DNA from: Viridibacterium sediminicola
GTDB lineage: Bacteria; Pseudomonadota; Gammaproteobacteria; Burkholderiales; Rhodocyclaceae
Assembly (NCBI RefSeq): GCF_039631295.1
Contig: NZ_JBDIVE010000001.1
Coordinates: forward strand, 310,001-374,000
Direction: 5' to 3'
Length of the DNA stretch: 64,000 nt
Position 1 is the stretch's first letter. Every line of letters begins with the position of its first letter. The translations under genes were made by a program, and so were the position numbers. The notes beneath the pieces were generated by a model. That model saw only the letters and a program-made list of their open reading frames with translations. It did no database searches and was not told where the DNA came from. This document shows, piece after piece, positions 8,870 to 17,972 of the stretch.

Positions 8870-9724
8870 ATGTTCGTTCACCCGCAGTTTGATCCGATTG
8901 CCGTTTCCATCGGCCCGCTCCACGTGCGCTGGTACGGTTTGATGTACCTCATCGCCTTCCTGTTGTTCGTCGCACTGGGCAAATATCGCGCACGCAAAAA
9001 CCCCTTGTCCGGCTGGGCGCCGCTCGACCTGGATGACCTGTTGTTCGTTGGCGCCATCGGCGTGGTGCTCGGCGGGCGCCTGGGCTATGTGCTGTTCTAC
9101 AAGTTCGGCTACTACCTGCAACACCCGCTGGAAATCTTCGCCATCTGGCAAGGCGGCATGAGCTTCCACGGCGGCTTCATCGGCGTACTGGTGGCCATGT
9201 ATTTATATGGTCGGCGCACCCAGCGCAGCTTCCTGCAGGTGCTGGACTTCATCGCGCCGCTGGTGCCCACCGGCCTGGCCGCCGGGCGCATCGGCAATTT
9301 CATCAATGGCGAGCTGTGGGGCCGCGTCACGGCGCCCGACGCACCCTGGGCAATGATCTTCCCGCAAGCCCAGGCGGAAGATTTCGCTCAGGCCCAGGGC
9401 AATCCGGATCTGCTGCAGCTGATCACCCAATATGGCGGCTTGCCGCGTCACCCCTCGCAGCTCTACCAGATCGCCCTCGAAGGTCTGCTACTGTTCGCCA
9501 TCCTGTGGTTCTACACGCGCAAGCCGCGTCCGCTCGGTGCTGCCTCAGCGCTGTTCCTGATCGGCTACGGCAGCTTCCGCTTCATTGCCGAATTCGCGCG
9601 CGAGCCCGACAGCTTCCTCGGCCTGCTCAGCATGGGGCTGTCGATGGGTCAGTGGCTGAGCCTGCCGATGGTTCTGGCCGGCATCGCACTGTGGATCTGG
9701 GCGCATCGACGCCGCAGCAATTAG
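8870..9724 (+). CDS. lgt: Phosphatidylglycerol-prolipoprotein diacylglyceryl transferase
   Basis: A 284-residue inner-membrane enzyme that transfers diacylglycerol from phosphatidylglycerol to the lipobox cysteine of prolipoproteins. The Lgt signature GRIGNFINGELWGR is present. So are the N-terminal pattern SIGPLHVRWYGLMYLIAF and the histidine-containing segment GGMSFHGGF. Seven membrane segments can be traced. ATG 8870 gives the family start MFVHPQFDP; an in-frame ATG at 8855 would add five residues. A likely client is the DUF3568 lipoprotein at 42570. Confidence 0.97.
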   Translation: MFVHPQFDPIAVSIGPLHVRWYGLMYLIAFLLFVALGKYRARKNPLSGWAPLDLDDLLFVGAIGVVLGGRLGYVLFYKFGYYLQHPLEIFAIWQGGMSFHGGFIGVLVAMYLYGRRTQRSFLQVLDFIAPLVPTGLAAGRIGNFINGELWGRVTAPDAPWAMIFPQAQAEDFAQAQGNPDLLQLITQYGGLPRHPSQLYQIALEGLLLFAILWFYTRKPRPLGAASALFLIGYGSFRFIAEFAREPDSFLGLLSMGLSMGQWLSLPMVLAGIALWIWAHRRRSN

Positions 9725-9728
9725 TGCC

Positions 9729-9734
9729 TATAAT
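9729..9734 (+). promoter_or_regulatory. -10 box TATAAT for the Mn riboswitch transcript
   Basis: TATAAT lies just past the lgt stop codon and about 14 bp before the conserved riboswitch core, so transcription would begin at the aptamer's 5' end. No clear -35 is seen. Confidence 0.55.
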
Positions 9735-9740
9735 CCGCCC

Positions 9741-9903
9741 CGTCATCGGGGAGTAGCCGCTGCCTTTACGGCAGCCCTGCATCAACAGACTTGGAACCGG
9801 CGCAATGCCGGGGCCATGGTGCAGGGAGTGTTTGCAGCACATGCGAACGCCTGGCGAGACCTTTGACTGCGCGCCGCCACAGGGCTGGCGAGGTGCGCAG
9901 TCA
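9741..9903 (+). ncRNA. yybP-ykoY manganese riboswitch
   Basis: The leader of the Gdt1-type exporter gene carries both conserved docking loops of this riboswitch class: GGGGAGTAG at 9748-9756 and GAGACCTTT at 9856-9864, separated by paired segments. The two loops together form the Mn2+ site in known members. Immediately 3', TGACTGCGC (9864-9872) can pair perfectly with GCGCAGTCA (9895-9903). This overlaps the last aptamer bases and is a plausible expression-platform hairpin. The context, upstream of a Mn exporter family gene, is the classic one, and expression should rise with Mn2+. Confidence 0.85.
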
Positions 9904-9949
9904 TTGGTTCGCCTGGAAATCCAGTTCGCCGGCCCCGGAGTATTTCTGC

Positions 9950-10516
9950 ATGGAAGCTTTTCTTGTCTCGACCGGTGTTGTTGCGCTCGGTGAAATGGGC
10001 GACAAAACCCAGTTGCTGGCCCTCGTCCTCGCCGCACGTTTTCGCAAACCCTGGCCCATCGTTGCCGGCATCCTCGCCGCCACCCTGATCAATCACGGCA
10101 TGGCCGGCGCCGCCGGCGCCTGGCTGACCGAGGTGATCGGGCCGCAAATGCTGCGCTGGATCCTCGCCGCCTCGTTCATCGGCATGGCCTGCTGGATCAT
10201 GGTGCCCGACAAGATCGATGAAGACGAACAGCCCAAGGGCCTGCGCTTTGGCGTTTTCAGTGCCACGCTGGTCGCCTTCTTTCTCGCCGAGATGGGCGAC
10301 AAGACGCAGATCGCCACCATCGCCCTGGCCGCCAAGTACCAAGCCCTGGGCACCGTGGTGGCTGGCACCACGCTGGGCATGCTGATCGCCGACGTGCCGG
10401 TGGTGTTCTTGGGCGACAAGCTGACACGCCGCATCCCGATCCGCAGCATCCACCTGGTGTGCGCCGCGATCTTCATGCTGCTGGGCGTGCTGGCGCTGTT
10501 CAACGTGGGCGGCTAA
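9950..10516 (+). CDS. TMEM165/GDT1 family Mn2+ exporter (MneA-like)
   Basis: A 188-residue inner-membrane protein with the two inverted repeats of the UPF0016/GDT1 family. Each carries the ion-binding motif: GEMGDKTQLLAL in the first half and AEMGDKTQIATI in the second. About six membrane helices are visible. Bacterial members such as MneA of Vibrio export manganese. The frame is open back to 9791, but ATG 9950 is preferred: it starts at the first repeat, has GGAG upstream and lies 3' of the riboswitch. Confidence 0.92.
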   Translation: MEAFLVSTGVVALGEMGDKTQLLALVLAARFRKPWPIVAGILAATLINHGMAGAAGAWLTEVIGPQMLRWILAASFIGMACWIMVPDKIDEDEQPKGLRFGVFSATLVAFFLAEMGDKTQIATIALAAKYQALGTVVAGTTLGMLIADVPVVFLGDKLTRRIPIRSIHLVCAAIFMLLGVLALFNVGG

Positions 10517-10595
10517 AGCGCAGGCCGGGGAGCGTCGAATGCATGTCGGCGCCCCCGGCTTGAGTGATAATGCGCGATCTTTGAAGGAGCACGAC

Positions 10596-11420
10596 ATGAC
10601 TGACCGCTACGCCATCATCGGCAATCCCATCGCCCAGGCCAAATCGCCGGCGCTGCAAATGGCTTTTGCCAAGCAGTGCGGTGAGAACCTGGAATACGGC
10701 GCCATCCTCGGGCCGATCGGTGGATTCGTTGAAGCGGTGCGGCAGTTCCAGCGCGAAGGCGGCCTGGGCATGAACATCACCATGCCCTTCAAGCTCGAAG
10801 CCTTTGCCCTCGCCGACGACCTGACGCCGCGTGCGCAAGCGGCCGGCGCAGTGAATATGTTCACGCTCAATACCGACGGCACCATCCTCGGTGACAACAC
10901 CGATGGTTTCGGCATCACCCGCGACATCACCCACAACCTCGGTCGCAGCTTTGCCGGCCAGCGCGTGCTGGTGCTCGGCGCCGGCGGCGCGGTGCGCGGT
11001 GCGCTGCTGCCCTTCCTGGCCGAGAAGCCAGCCGAGATCTTCATCGCCAACCGCACGGCCGCCAAGGCCGTCGAGCTGGCCGAACAGTTCGGCGACCACG
11101 CCGGCACGACGCGCATCGGCGGCGGCGGCTTTGCCGACATCGCGGGCCGCTTCGATATCATCATCAACGGTTCGGCCTCCAGCATGACCGGCGAGGTGCC
11201 GCCGCTGCCCGCCGGCGTGTGGGATGCCGATTCGCTGGCCTACGACATGGCCTACAAGAAGGAGCCGACCGCCTTCGTGCTCGCCGCACAGGCCGCGGGC
11301 GTCCAGCAGACGGCCGATGGCCTGGGCATGGTGGTCGAACAAGGCGCCGAGTGCTTCTACCTGTGGCGCGGCATTCGCCCGGATACGGCACCGGTGATCG
11401 CTGCCCTGCGCGCCGCCTGA
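10596..11420 (+). CDS. aroE: Shikimate dehydrogenase (AroE), with altered substrate-pocket motif
   Basis: A 274-residue NADPH-dependent enzyme of the shikimate pathway, reducing 3-dehydroshikimate. The catalytic lysine is K66 (NITMPFK) and the paired aspartate is D103 (GDNTDGFG). The nucleotide-binding loop is GAGGAVRG, and the C-terminal GLGMVVEQ with the substrate glutamine is present. The N-terminal motif normally read as HSxSP is QAKSP here (residues 14-18), so the histidine and the first serine are replaced. ATG 10596 has a strong AAGGAG site. Its TGA overlaps the ATG of rsmB by one base, so the two are translationally coupled. Confidence 0.9.
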   Translation: MTDRYAIIGNPIAQAKSPALQMAFAKQCGENLEYGAILGPIGGFVEAVRQFQREGGLGMNITMPFKLEAFALADDLTPRAQAAGAVNMFTLNTDGTILGDNTDGFGITRDITHNLGRSFAGQRVLVLGAGGAVRGALLPFLAEKPAEIFIANRTAAKAVELAEQFGDHAGTTRIGGGGFADIAGRFDIIINGSASSMTGEVPPLPAGVWDADSLAYDMAYKKEPTAFVLAAQAAGVQQTADGLGMVVEQGAECFYLWRGIRPDTAPVIAALRAA

Positions 11421-12808
11421 TGGCCGCGCCGCAAAGCCCGCGCGGCAAAGCGCAGAGTTCTTCCGCACACAGTGGCGGCATGCGCCGCCAGCCGCGCCCG
11501 CCGGCGCTGCCACCGCTGCCCGCCGATTCGCTGGCGATGGCGCTGACCGTCGCGGCCGATGCCCTCGCCCATGTGCGCAAGGGCCACGCCCTCAACGACG
11601 GCCTGGCCGCGCTGTGGCAGCACTACCCCGATCTGCCGCCGGCTACGCGTGGCGCGGCGCAAGACCTGATCTTCGGCACCTTGCGCGACTACGGTCGCGG
11701 CGAGCGCATGCTGCGCAGCCTGTTGCAGCAGCCGCTCACCGAGCCGACCATCGACGGCTTGCTGCGCGTTGCCCTGCACCGCCTCGAAACGCGGCCCGAT
11801 ACCGCGCATACCCTGGTCGATCAGGCCGTCGAAGCGGCTGCGCGGATCGCCCGTGGCGGCCTCAAGTCGCTCACCAATGGCGTGCTGCGCAATGCGCTGC
11901 GCCAGTGGGATCAGCTTGTCGTGCAATGCAATGCCGACGAGGAAGCCAGCTTGCGCCATCCGCGCTGGTGGATCGCCGCCGTGCGCCGCAACCACCCCGA
12001 ACATTGGCGCGAGATTCTCGCCGCCGCCAGCAGCCATCCGCCGATGAGCTTGCGCATCAATCCGCGCCGCACGACGCCGGACGCCGCCCGCAGCCAGCTT
12101 GAAGCCGCCGGCCACAGCCTGCGCGCACTGGGCAGCCACGCCTTCATGCTCGACAAGCCGATTCCGGTGGCCAGCCTGCCCGGTTATGCCGAAGGCCTGC
12201 TCTCGGTGCAGGACTGGGGCGCCCAGCAGGCAGCGCAACTGCTTGATCTGCAAGATGGCCAGCGCGTGCTCGATGCCTGCGCGGCGCCCGGCGGCAAGAC
12301 CGCCCACATGCTGGAGCTGGCGGATATCCAGCTCACCGCGCTGGATGCCGACCCGCAGCGCACCCAGCGCGTCGCCGCGCAGCTGAGCCGCCTGGGCCTG
12401 TCGGCCCAGCTCAAGGCAGTCGATTGCCGCGCCACCGCCAGCTGGTGGGATGGCCAGGCTTTCGACCGCATCCTGGCCGATGTGCCCTGCTCGGCGTCGG
12501 GTGTGGTGCGTCGCCACCCGGACATCAAATGGTTGCGCGAACAAGACGATGTTGCGCGTTTTGCAACACTTCAGGCGCAAATCCTCGATGCGCTGTGGCC
12601 AACACTGGCCGTCGGCGGAAAAATGCTTTATGTGACATGTTCTGTCTTCGCCGAAGAGAACAGCCTGCAAGTGGCACGCTTCGCGGCACGGCACGCCGAC
12701 TGCCAACGCCTTGCGTTCGCCGACGGTGTTCCCGAGAAGCGCTGGCTACCCGGCCCCGATCATGATGGTTTCTATTTTGCCCTGTTACAAAAGCGCCCCG
12801 CTGCTTGA
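11420..12808 (+). CDS. rsmB: 16S rRNA (cytosine-967-C5)-methyltransferase RsmB/Sun
   Basis: A 462-residue enzyme with an N-terminal NusB-like RNA-binding domain (about residues 35-165) and a C-terminal SAM methyltransferase domain. The SAM loop is LDACAAPGGKTAHM, and the catalytic block is ADVPCSASGVVRRHPDIKW, with the active-site cysteines. The start at ATG 11420 shares its A with the aroE stop. The first 40 residues are proline-rich and longer than in E. coli. The 3' end overlaps the DUF4390 gene, as in other betaproteobacteria. Confidence 0.94.
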   Translation: MAAPQSPRGKAQSSSAHSGGMRRQPRPPALPPLPADSLAMALTVAADALAHVRKGHALNDGLAALWQHYPDLPPATRGAAQDLIFGTLRDYGRGERMLRSLLQQPLTEPTIDGLLRVALHRLETRPDTAHTLVDQAVEAAARIARGGLKSLTNGVLRNALRQWDQLVVQCNADEEASLRHPRWWIAAVRRNHPEHWREILAAASSHPPMSLRINPRRTTPDAARSQLEAAGHSLRALGSHAFMLDKPIPVASLPGYAEGLLSVQDWGAQQAAQLLDLQDGQRVLDACAAPGGKTAHMLELADIQLTALDADPQRTQRVAAQLSRLGLSAQLKAVDCRATASWWDGQAFDRILADVPCSASGVVRRHPDIKWLREQDDVARFATLQAQILDALWPTLAVGGKMLYVTCSVFAEENSLQVARFAARHADCQRLAFADGVPEKRWLPGPDHDGFYFALLQKRPAA

Positions 12809-13367
12809 ACGGCTCGCCGCCTGGCTCGGCTGTCTGCTGCTGTGTCTGCTACCGCTGACACTGCAGGCTGAAACACGCCATCTGGACGTGCAGTTTGCCG
12901 AGCTGGTGCCGCTGGACAACCGCTATGTGGTCAATGCCTCGCTGACCGGCGAGCCGCCGGCGCGCATCGAGGAGCTGGTGCAAGGCGGTGTGGTGATGCC
13001 CTTCATCGTCGAATTCTCGCTGCACAAGCCGCGCTGGTACTGGTTCAACGAAGTGATTACCGAGCAGACCCTCGACATCCGCCTCGCCTACCACGCGCTG
13101 ACGCGGCAATACCGCCTTAATGTTGGTGGCGTCACCCACAGCTTCGCCAGCTTCGAGCAGGCCTTCTCGGCGCTGCGCTCGCTGCGCAACTGGCCGGTCC
13201 TCGAACGTGGCCAGCTGCGCCCCGGCGAGAGCTATGAAGCCGCACTGCGCCTGCGCCTCGATACCGCGCAGCTGCCCAAGCCGTTCCAGGTCGCCTCGCT
13301 GAGCGGCCGCGATCTGAACCTGAGCACCGGCTGGACACGCTGGACCTTCATCAATCCGCTGAAATGA
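12762..13367 (+). CDS. DUF4390 family exported protein
   Basis: About 201 residues with an N-terminal signal sequence (LLERLAAWLGCLLLCLLPLTLQA) and a mature all-beta-looking domain with the DUF4390 features RWYWFNEVI and FINPLK at the end. Function is unknown; the family sits next to ntrY in many betaproteobacteria. The start is uncertain: tandem ATGs at 12762 and 12765, both inside rsmB, fit the signal peptide best, while ATG 12711 is possible. Position between rsmB and the sensor kinase suggests one operon. Confidence 0.8.
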   Translation: MMVSILPCYKSAPLLERLAAWLGCLLLCLLPLTLQAETRHLDVQFAELVPLDNRYVVNASLTGEPPARIEELVQGGVVMPFIVEFSLHKPRWYWFNEVITEQTLDIRLAYHALTRQYRLNVGGVTHSFASFEQAFSALRSLRNWPVLERGQLRPGESYEAALRLRLDTAQLPKPFQVASLSGRDLNLSTGWTRWTFINPLK

Positions 13368-13417
13368 ACGGTCCCGGCACCGTGCCGCCGCGCCCGCCCG
13401 CTCCACGAGGCCGCTGA

Positions 13418-15535
13418 ATGCGCGCACGCGTCACGCGAAGACTGGTCGTCATCAGCGCGCTGCTCGGTGCGGTGCTGCTATTCCTGCTCGCCTCGGCCGG
13501 TTCGAACACCTCGCTGTTCGCGCGCAACTACCCGCTGCTGCTCGGCGCCAATGCGGTGGTCGCGCTGGCGCTGTTCGTGCTGGTCAGCGTGCAGCTGCGT
13601 ACGCTGTGGCGCGAATACCGCCAGCGCCGCTTCGGCTCGCGGCTCAAGCTCAAGCTGATCGCCATGTTCGTGCTGCTCTCGGTGCTGCCGGGCAGCATCA
13701 TCTACTTTGTGTCGGTACAGTTTGCTGTGCAATCGGTGGAGTCCTCTTACAACGCCAAGCTCGATCAGACCCTGGAATCCGGCCTGACCCTGGGCCGCAG
13801 TGCGCTCGACGCCCTGCTCGACCAGCTCGCCGAACGTGCCCGCGATGCCGCACTGGAACTCGGCGACATCGGCCAGACGCCCAGCCTGCCGGCCCTCACC
13901 CGCCTGCGTGACAACCTCGGCGTGGCCAATGCCAGCGTGCTCTCGGCCAGCGGCCGCGTGCTGGTGTCGGCGGGGGAAGATCTGCGCTCGCTGCTACCCG
14001 AGGCGCCAGAGAGCATGCAGCTGCGCCAGGCGCGGCAGACCCAGGGCTGGCGTGCGGTGGAAACCGATGGTCGCGGTGGTCTGGTGCTGCGCGCCGTGGT
14101 GCCGATTCCAAGCCGCCAGTTGTCCTCCGACAGCCTGCTGCTGCAGATCATGCAGCCGGTGCCAGAGAGCCTCGCGCACAGCGCCGAGAGCATCCAGACC
14201 CTGCATCAGGATTACCAGGAGCTGCTGCTGGCGCGCCAGGGCCTCAAGCACATCTACCTGATCACCCTGACCCTGGGCCTGCTGCTGGCGGTGTTCGCCG
14301 CCATCGCCATCGCTTTCGTGTTTGCGCGTTCGCTGTCGGCACCGCTGTCGATCCTCGCCGAGGGCACGCAAGCGGTGGCCTCGGGCGACTTCTCGCCGCG
14401 CCAGGCCTTGCCGGCGCGTGACGAGCTGGGCGTGCTGACGCAAAGCTTCAACCGCATGACGCGGCAATTGCAGGACGCCCGCGCGCTGGCCGAGAAGAAC
14501 AGCGCGGCCGTCGATGCGGCCCGCGCCTATCTCGAAAGTGTGCTGACCAATCTGTCCGCCGGGGTGCTGGCCTTCTCGGCCGACGGTCGCCTGCGCGCCG
14601 CCAACCGTGGCGCGCTGAACAGCTTGCGCGACGATCTGAACAGCGTCTCCGAAGTACCGCTGAGCGACTGGACCCAGCACACCCTGTTCCGCGACGCGAT
14701 CCTCACCGGCTTTGCCGAACGCGAGGGTGACTGGCACCAGCAGCTGGAAATCGACCGTGGCAATGGTGATGTGCAAACCCTGCTGCTGCACGGCTCGCGC
14801 CTGCCCGAGGGCAGCGGCGGCGGCTTCGTGGTGGTGTTCGACGACATCTCGCAGCTGATCTCGGCACAGCGCAATGCGGCCTGGGCCGAAGTGGCGCGAC
14901 GTCTGGCGCACGAAATCAAGAATCCGCTGACGCCCATCCAGCTGGCCGCCGAGCGTCTGGAAATGCGCCTCACCGAACAGCTCGACGCAGCCGGACGCGA
15001 CCTGCTGGCGCGTGCCACGCGGACCATCGTCAACCAGGTCGAGTCGATGAAACTGCTGGTCAACAGCTTCCGCGACTACGCCCGCATGCCGCCGCCAACC
15101 CTCGCCAGCGTGGACCTCAATGCGCTGATCCGCGAAGTGCTGGTGCTCTACGAGAGCACCGCGGCGCCGATCATTACCCAGCTCCCCGCCAATCTGCCGG
15201 CAGTGCGTGCCGACTCGGCGCAGCTGCGCCAGGTGATCCACAACCTGCTGCAGAACGCGCAGCAAGCCCTGGCCGAGCAGAACGACGGGCATCTGTACCT
15301 GCAAACGCGCCACGACGGACGCCGCGTCGAGCTGAGTTTGCGCGACAACGGCCCGGGTTTTCCGCAGGCCACGCTGACGCGCGCCTTCGAACCCTATGTC
15401 ACCAGCAAGACGCGCGGCACCGGCCTGGGGCTGGCCATCGTCAAGAAGATCATCGACGAACATCGCGGCGAAATCAGCCTCGGCAATCTGCCCGAGGGCG
15501 GTGCTGAAGTGCGCATCCGTCTGCCGCTGGCTTGA
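13418..15535 (+). CDS. ntrY: NtrY-like transmembrane sensor histidine kinase
   Basis: A 705-residue kinase. The N-terminus has membrane helices at about 10-28, 38-60 and 78-103, a periplasmic region to about 278, then a further helix (279-303), HAMP (304-357), a PAS domain (365-480) and the kinase core. The H-box is RRLAHEIKNPLTP with phosphoacceptor H498. The ATPase domain shows NLLQNAQQAL, DNGPGF and GTGLGLAIVKKI. This architecture is that of NtrY, which acts with NtrX in nitrogen and redox or respiratory control. The response regulator follows 76 bp downstream on the same strand. Confidence 0.92.
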   Translation: MRARVTRRLVVISALLGAVLLFLLASAGSNTSLFARNYPLLLGANAVVALALFVLVSVQLRTLWREYRQRRFGSRLKLKLIAMFVLLSVLPGSIIYFVSVQFAVQSVESSYNAKLDQTLESGLTLGRSALDALLDQLAERARDAALELGDIGQTPSLPALTRLRDNLGVANASVLSASGRVLVSAGEDLRSLLPEAPESMQLRQARQTQGWRAVETDGRGGLVLRAVVPIPSRQLSSDSLLLQIMQPVPESLAHSAESIQTLHQDYQELLLARQGLKHIYLITLTLGLLLAVFAAIAIAFVFARSLSAPLSILAEGTQAVASGDFSPRQALPARDELGVLTQSFNRMTRQLQDARALAEKNSAAVDAARAYLESVLTNLSAGVLAFSADGRLRAANRGALNSLRDDLNSVSEVPLSDWTQHTLFRDAILTGFAEREGDWHQQLEIDRGNGDVQTLLLHGSRLPEGSGGGFVVVFDDISQLISAQRNAAWAEVARRLAHEIKNPLTPIQLAAERLEMRLTEQLDAAGRDLLARATRTIVNQVESMKLLVNSFRDYARMPPPTLASVDLNALIREVLVLYESTAAPIITQLPANLPAVRADSAQLRQVIHNLLQNAQQALAEQNDGHLYLQTRHDGRRVELSLRDNGPGFPQATLTRAFEPYVTSKTRGTGLGLAIVKKIIDEHRGEISLGNLPEGGAEVRIRLPLA

Positions 15536-15611
15536 ACTTGTGTGTCAGCTGCAATCTGCTCGATGAAACTGTTACAGTAGTGGCGTAAACACAACACCCT
15601 TTCGGATCACT

Positions 15612-16850
15612 GTGGCAAAAATTCTTGTCGTCGACGATGAAGTCGGCATCCGCGAACTACTCTCAGAAATCCTGCGCGATGACGCCCACGATGTGGTGCT
15701 GGCAGCGAACGCCGCCGAGGCACGCGCAGCGCGCCAGGCCGGCAAGCCGGATCTGGTGTTGCTCGACATCTGGATGCCGGACACCGACGGCGTCACCCTG
15801 CTCAAGGAATGGGCGGCCAATGGCCAGCTGAGCATGCCGGTGGTGATGATGTCGGGCCACGGCACCATCGACACCGCCGTCGAAGCGATCCGCTTCGGCG
15901 CCGTCGACTTCCTCGAAAAACCGATTGCCCTGCAAAAGCTGCTCAGCGCCGTCAAGCGCGCCTTGCAGCGCCAGCCCACGCGCAGCCGCGCGCACATGAC
16001 GCTGGCCAACTTCACCCGTTCGCCGGCCCTGCGCGATCTGCGCAAGCGCCTCGAACAGATCGCCCAGAAGTCGCGCGTGGTCCTGCTGCGCGTCGGCGCT
16101 GGCTCGCTGGCCGAGCTCTGCGCACGCACCCAGCAGACGCCCGGCGGCGCCTGGCTGGATCTGGGCAGTGTCGGCCAGCCGCTGGAGCTGCAAGCGCTCG
16201 AATCGGCGCGCGGCGGCCTGCTGTTCGTCGAAAACATCGCCCTGCTCACGCGCGCCCAGCAAAAGAATCTGGCTTTCGCACTGGAACGCCTGGAGCGTTA
16301 CGAGCTGCGCCTGATCGTCGCCAGTGATCGCAGCCCGGACGCCTTGCTCGCCGAGGGCTGGGATCCGCTGCTGATCCGCCGCCTGTTTGAAATCTCGCTG
16401 GTCCCGCCATCGATGGCCGAGCTGCGTGAGGAAGTGCCGGACATGGCGCAGCAGATCCTCTCGCACTTCGTCGAAGCGGGCGACGTACCACCACGCGTGC
16501 TGTCGACCGGCGCGCTCAATGCGCTGCGCAACTGCAGCTGGCCGGGCGGCTTCTTCGAACTCAAATCGACGATCCGCTCGCTGGCGCTATCGACCCTGGA
16601 AGAAGAAATCTCGCAGGAAGAAGCGGTACGCAGCGTCTCGCAGGCGACGACCACGGCGCTCTCTCTGCCGCTCGACATGCCACTGCGCGAAGCGCGTGAA
16701 ACCTTCGAACGCCTGTATTTCGAATACCACCTGCAGCTTGAAGACGGCAACATCACGCGCCTGGCCGACAAAGCCGGTCTGGAGCGCACCCATCTTTATC
16801 GCAAACTCAAACAGCTGGGCGTACCACTGAGCCGCCGCAGCGGCGACTGA
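15612..16850 (+). CDS. ntrX: NtrX-like response regulator with a degenerate AAA+ domain
   Basis: A 412-residue regulator starting at GTG. The receiver domain (1-120) is intact, with phosphoacceptor D52 (LLDIWMP) and KP near 105. The C-terminus is a Fis-type helix-turn-helix (about 365-405: NITRLADKAGLERTHLYRKL). The middle aligns in layout with a sigma-54 activator ATPase (TRSPALRDLRKRLEQIA ... GGLLFVENIALL ... WPGGFFELKSTI). It lacks a Walker A loop, the Walker B acidic pair is VEN, and the GAFTGA segment is missing. It probably cannot activate sigma-54 by the usual route and may act as a classical DNA-binding regulator. Confidence 0.9.
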   Translation: MAKILVVDDEVGIRELLSEILRDDAHDVVLAANAAEARAARQAGKPDLVLLDIWMPDTDGVTLLKEWAANGQLSMPVVMMSGHGTIDTAVEAIRFGAVDFLEKPIALQKLLSAVKRALQRQPTRSRAHMTLANFTRSPALRDLRKRLEQIAQKSRVVLLRVGAGSLAELCARTQQTPGGAWLDLGSVGQPLELQALESARGGLLFVENIALLTRAQQKNLAFALERLERYELRLIVASDRSPDALLAEGWDPLLIRRLFEISLVPPSMAELREEVPDMAQQILSHFVEAGDVPPRVLSTGALNALRNCSWPGGFFELKSTIRSLALSTLEEEISQEEAVRSVSQATTTALSLPLDMPLREARETFERLYFEYHLQLEDGNITRLADKAGLERTHLYRKLKQLGVPLSRRSGD

Positions 16851-16865
16851 GTCAGCGCAAGGCGG

Positions 16866-16908
16866 AAAAAAAAGCAGCCTGTGTCACGCGGACACAGGCT
16901 GCTTTTTT
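16866..16908. terminator. Strong bidirectional terminator between ntrX and the mscS gene
   Basis: Perfect 13-bp arms (AGCAGCCTGTGTC / GACACAGGCTGCT) with a 5-nt loop are flanked by eight A and six T, so it can end both converging transcripts. Confidence 0.93.
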
Positions 16909-17043
16909 AATATGTGAGAAGTGAGCGGCGTTTGAATACATGCTCGCCAACTGGCCTCGCCGCCGTCGCCGGAAGCATGCCGCCGCTCACATCGTCTTTA
17001 CGGCGCAGCTGCACAAAACTTGAGCGCAGCGCATCAATTCCAC

Positions 17044-17862
17044 TCAGGCGCTGTTACGCAGAACCTGATGCGGCGCCGGGATCGGCCAGCCAGACTCGCC
17101 ACCGACGGCCAGAATCACCTTGTTGGTATCGAAATACACTTGCCAGTAATCCTTGTTGTGAGTGTAGGGACGCACCACCAGCTTGGTGCCGGCCGCATTG
17201 AATTCGAGAATCTCGACATCCGGCGCCGGGCTCGCCACCACGTTCGGAATCTGCGCGACGCGCGTCTTGAGCGCCGCTATCGCGGCATGCACATCGACGC
17301 CATGTGCCAGCTGCGCCGTCAGATCAACGCGGCGATAGGCATTGCTGCTGTAGTTGATGATGTTGTCGGAGAACAGCTTGTTGTTGGCCACCACGGTGCG
17401 CACATTGTCCGGCTGGTCGATGACACTGGCAAAGATGCCGATCTCATTGACCGTGCCGGTGATGCCGGCGGCCGAAATGAAGTCGCCAACGCGGATCGGG
17501 CGGAACAGGATGAGGAACACGCCGGCTGCGAAATTGGCCAGCAGACCCGACCAGGCCATGCCGACAGCCACCCCGGCCGCCGCAATCAGTGCCGCAAAGG
17601 ACGCAGTTTCAATGCCGAACAGGCTGAGCACGGCGATCACCAGCAGGATGCGCAGGGTGACGCCGATGGTTGATTCCAGATATTCAATCAGGGTCGCATC
17701 GAGGCCGCGTGCCGACATGCCGCGTCGCGACAGCGCCTTGACGGCCTTGATCACCCAGCCGCCCAGCATCCACAGCACAATGGCGCCCAGGAGGCGGGTG
17801 CCGAAGGGCACGAGGTTCTGCAAAATCAGCTGATCGAGATCCGCCAAGGCATTGAAATCCAT
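17044..17862 (-). CDS. mscS: Small mechanosensitive ion channel (MscS family)
   Basis: A 272-residue channel with three N-terminal membrane helices (about 20-40, 68-88 and 90-120). The pore-lining helix carries the glycine/alanine pattern AALIAAAGVAVGMAWSGLLANFAAG, followed by the beta-domain start FRPIRVGDFI. Size and topology match E. coli MscS (286 aa). It opens under membrane tension to relieve osmotic shock. It converges on ntrX across the bidirectional terminator and seems to be a single-gene unit. Confidence 0.93.
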   Translation of the reverse strand: MDFNALADLDQLILQNLVPFGTRLLGAIVLWMLGGWVIKAVKALSRRGMSARGLDATLIEYLESTIGVTLRILLVIAVLSLFGIETASFAALIAAAGVAVGMAWSGLLANFAAGVFLILFRPIRVGDFISAAGITGTVNEIGIFASVIDQPDNVRTVVANNKLFSDNIINYSSNAYRRVDLTAQLAHGVDVHAAIAALKTRVAQIPNVVASPAPDVEILEFNAAGTKLVVRPYTHNKDYWQVYFDTNKVILAVGGESGWPIPAPHQVLRNSA

Positions 17863-17972
17863 TCTTCGCTCCTGTCATCGACTGCGGGCTCGCGGCCCGT
17901 ACGACGAGCAGATTAACGCATCGCGAAAAACGATCTGTGACGATTTGTGGCATGGCGCGAAGCGCCGGAGAG

